Positions 5,488-6,540 of a DNA stretch of 6,540 bases are shown here, piece after piece; position 1 is the first letter of the stretch, and the number at the start of each line of letters is the position of its first letter. Position numbers and translations under genes: made by a program. This DNA comes from Chitinophagaceae bacterium. GTDB taxonomy: Bacteria > Bacteroidota > Bacteroidia > Chitinophagales > Chitinophagaceae. The stretch covers positions 1 through 6,540 of the forward strand of contig JADLEN010000092.1 in assembly GCA_020846105.1 (NCBI GenBank), read 5' to 3'. The notes under the pieces were generated by a model. That model was given only the letters and a program-made list of their open reading frames with translations. It did no database searches and was not told the DNA's origin.

Positions 5488-6006
5488 ATGTCCGCCACCT
5501 TTATCCGCACTTTATTAGTACTGGTGCTTTGCCTTGCGCTAAGCCCTATTTATGCACAGCCAGCTACAGCGCCCAAAACCCGCATCAATCTTGGCAAAGA
5601 TGTAGCCAGCTTGTCTATAGGTACAGGCCTCGACTATGCCGGTGCGGCAGGCGCCAAGCTCAACCTACAAGTAGTACCACATTTCAGCATATTCTTATCG
5701 TCAGGTGTCTGGGCCAGCCGTATTACCACTGCAATAGGTGGCAAGTTGCGCCTGCTCCGTCAGCCCCAATCAATGGTATCGCCATACCTCATGGGCTTAT
5801 ATGGAAACACCGATATCGCGGCTTACGAGTACTATACAGGCAGGGCCATTTTTGAAAAAGGTGTAGCCGTAGGCACAGGTATCGACATTTTGAATACCAC
5901 CAACAGTTTTGGCTACCTAAGTATTGGTGCCAATTATGCCCCCAAACCCAGCCTCATTTATTTTACTTTCGGGCTTAGCGCCATAATTGGGCGTAGGCTG
6001 CCGTAG
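5488..6006 (+). CDS. Secreted beta-rich protein of unknown function (possible small outer-membrane barrel)
   Basis: The 172-residue product begins with a clear signal peptide (MSATFIRTLLVLVLCLALSP), probably cut after IYA at residue 23. The mature part is rich in glycine and alternating hydrophobic residues, e.g. VASLSIGTGLDYAG (39-52), VVPHFSIFLSSGVWASRI (62-79), FGYLSIGANY (141-150) and LIYFTFGLSAIIG (156-168). This is the texture of a small outer-membrane beta-barrel, with six to eight strands guessed. I do not recognise a named family, so membrane location is inference. The start is supported by the signal peptide. It follows the 31-codon small ORF by 30 bases and probably shares its promoter. 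The last codons and stop overlap an inverted repeat (5986-6012), so the C-terminal GRRLP may have been shaped by a repeat. The whole unit is flanked by inverted repeat copies A and B. Confidence 0.8.
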   Translation: MSATFIRTLLVLVLCLALSPIYAQPATAPKTRINLGKDVASLSIGTGLDYAGAAGAKLNLQVVPHFSIFLSSGVWASRITTAIGGKLRLLRQPQSMVSPYLMGLYGNTDIAAYEYYTGRAIFEKGVAVGTGIDILNTTNSFGYLSIGANYAPKPSLIYFTFGLSAIIGRRLP

Positions 6007-6012
6007 CCCAAT
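5986..6012 (+). terminator. Inverted repeat across the stop codon of the 172-codon gene
   Basis: ATTGGGC (5986-5992) pairs with GCCCAAT (6006-6012) around a 13-base loop that contains most of the stop codon TAG (6004-6006). There is no U-tract, so it may be a Rho-assisted end, a 3'-end stabiliser, or simply part of the repeat-rich tail. Confidence 0.3.
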
Positions 6013-6044
6013 GAATTTGGCACTGCATAAGGTGGGTAGCAAAG

Positions 6045-6059
6045 TGGGCTGGAAGCCCA
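6045..6059. repeat. Short hairpin TGGGCT-GGA-AGCCCA
   Basis: A perfect 6 bp stem with a 3-base loop lies between the 172-codon gene and repeat copy B. The GGGCTGGAAGCCC form is one I associate with small palindromes scattered in Bacteroidota intergenic DNA. It may belong to the same repeat cluster as copy B. Confidence 0.4.
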
Positions 6060-6076
6060 ATAGCAGCACCCAAAGC

Positions 6077-6187
6077 CCCCGCTCGCCGTAGTTTCTTGCT
6101 GCTAGGCGATTATGGGGCGCAAGCCTTTTGAAGCGCAAGCCTACTTCGTCCTCAGTAAATGACAGTCTCCCGACTGCAAACAAAAAG
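6077..6187 (-). repeat. Repeat copy B, inverted partner of 5186-5278
   Basis: Read on the minus strand this is a diverged copy of repeat A. It has a GCAGTC-GGGA-GACTG hairpin (6177-6163), a GACGAAGTAGGCTT block, the identical 17-mer CAAAAGGCTTGCGCCCC (6130-6114), about 19 extra bases, then CTACGGCGAGCGGGG (6091-6077). It also contains an internal doublet of GGCTTGCGC. With copy A it brackets about 800 bases holding the small ORF and the 172-codon gene. Confidence 0.7.
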
Positions 6188-6363
6188 CCCCGCAAAATAA
6201 TCCCTCTCCCCCATATTTCCTAATAATACAATGTAAGTTGTCGGCTAGCGCAAGTTTGCAGCAGAGCCCATGTGCGCAGCATACTTGTGCCTAAATAGAT
6301 AGTATAAATACCCAACGCTTCAAAATCTATACTGCATACACACACCTGTAGCGCTTTTTTTGC
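6188..6363. other. Intergenic spacer without recognisable gene
   Basis: No credible ORF, RNA gene or consensus promoter was seen. The only structure noted is GCGCAAGT (6248-6255) facing ACTTGTGC (6283-6290), which pairs with one G-U, around a 27-base loop. Together with the repeats at 6007-6187 this accounts for the gene-free stretch 6007-6363. Confidence 0.4.
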
Positions 6364-6540
6364 TCAAAACCTGCCAAAATAGCATATAAAAGCCACCCTA
6401 AAGCCTATCAACCACCAAACAGAGCCAATAATTATGCCATATTTTCCTATAAAAGACCCATAATTGCCTGTCAAGCACCCATAATTGCCTGTCAAAGACC
6501 CATAATTGCCTGTCAAGCACCCATAATTGCCTGTCAAAGA
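6364..6540 (-). CDS. Possible C-terminus of a heptapeptide-repeat protein (start off right edge)
   Basis: On the minus strand a frame is open from the right edge to TGA at 6366-6364, giving 58 residues. The first four heptads alternate SLTGNYG and CLTGNYG exactly. They are followed by decaying heptads SFIGKYG, IIIGSVW, WLIGFRV and AFICYFG, then RF and the stop. Glycine holds the fourth place in seven successive units, so the period continues beyond the clean DNA repeat. This could be the tail of a Gly/aromatic repeat protein. It could equally be a chance reading of a 21-base minisatellite, because any 21-base repeat stays in frame and one other minus frame and one plus frame are also open through the clean units. 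No start codon or N-terminal domain is visible. Confidence 0.33.
   Translation of the reverse strand, partial: SLTGNYGCLTGNYGSLTGNYGCLTGNYGSFIGKYGIIIGSVWWLIGFRVAFICYFGRF
6452..6540. repeat. 21-base tandem repeat (minisatellite), two alternating unit types, continuing past the right edge
   Basis: Four complete 21-base units (6452-6472, 6473-6493, 6494-6514, 6515-6535) and the start of a fifth are present. All share the 16-base core CCCATAATTGCCTGTC. The five bases before the core alternate AAAGA, AAGCA, AAAGA, AAGCA, AAAGA, so the true period is 42 bases. The cores are identical, indicating recent expansion or strong homogenisation. There are no unique spacers, so it is not a CRISPR array. 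Confidence 0.97.

Noticed and set aside
5529..5855. 108-residue plus-strand frame inside the secreted protein gene
   Set aside because: It is an out-of-frame shadow. The frame starting at 5488 has a signal peptide and coherent beta-strand pattern.
6011..6091. 26-codon plus-strand ORF starting MNLALHKVG
   Set aside because: It is made of hairpin and repeat sequence and ends in repeat copy B. There is no promoter of its own and no sign of coding.
5917..6195. 92-residue minus-strand open frame
   Set aside because: It overlaps the C-terminus of the secreted protein gene and runs through repeat copy B, with no family resemblance.
6452..6540. CRISPR array
   Set aside because: The 21-base units directly abut each other with no unique spacers, so this is a tandem minisatellite.

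Overview
The window looks like a piece of a Bacteroidota chromosome. The reasons are: a DUF4249-type lipoprotein, -7 elements of the form TAnnTTTG in front of three transcription units, no clear Shine-Dalgarno sequences before the genes, and short palindromic intergenic repeats of kinds I recall from Bacteroidota genomes. The level within the phylum (perhaps Chitinophagales or Sphingobacteriales-like) is a guess. No rRNA, tRNA, CRISPR array or transposase is visible.

Layout. Positions 1-605 (minus) hold the N-terminal 201 residues of a DUF4249 lipoprotein whose end lies off the left edge. A separate minus-strand unit, 809-1681, encodes a flavin reductase-like FMN-binding protein; it ends in a strong hairpin and has its own promoter. 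Divergent from it is a tight plus-strand run, 1775-4754: a PrxQ/Bcp peroxiredoxin, a CPBP-type membrane protein with a TTG start, and a HerA/YjgR-like ATPase. The gaps are only 25 and 27 bases, so these three are probably one operon. Peroxide defence is the only role in it that can be stated firmly.

Positions 4755-5361 hold no convincing gene but a mosaic of at least four different palindromic repeats. Next come a good promoter (5301-5329), a 31-codon basic small ORF (5362-5457) and a 172-residue secreted, beta-rich protein of unknown function (5488-6006). This unit is bracketed by two diverged copies of one ~95-110 base repeat in opposite orientation (5186-5278 plus, 6077-6187 minus).

The right edge carries a 21-base tandem repeat with alternating unit types (6452 to beyond 6540). 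On the minus strand it reads through as a heptapeptide repeat, (S/C)LTGNYG. Decayed copies of that repeat continue to a stop codon at 6364. This and the repeat-flanked unit are the least ordinary parts of the window; the rest is conventional. I see no clear evidence of a complete new defence or mobile system.
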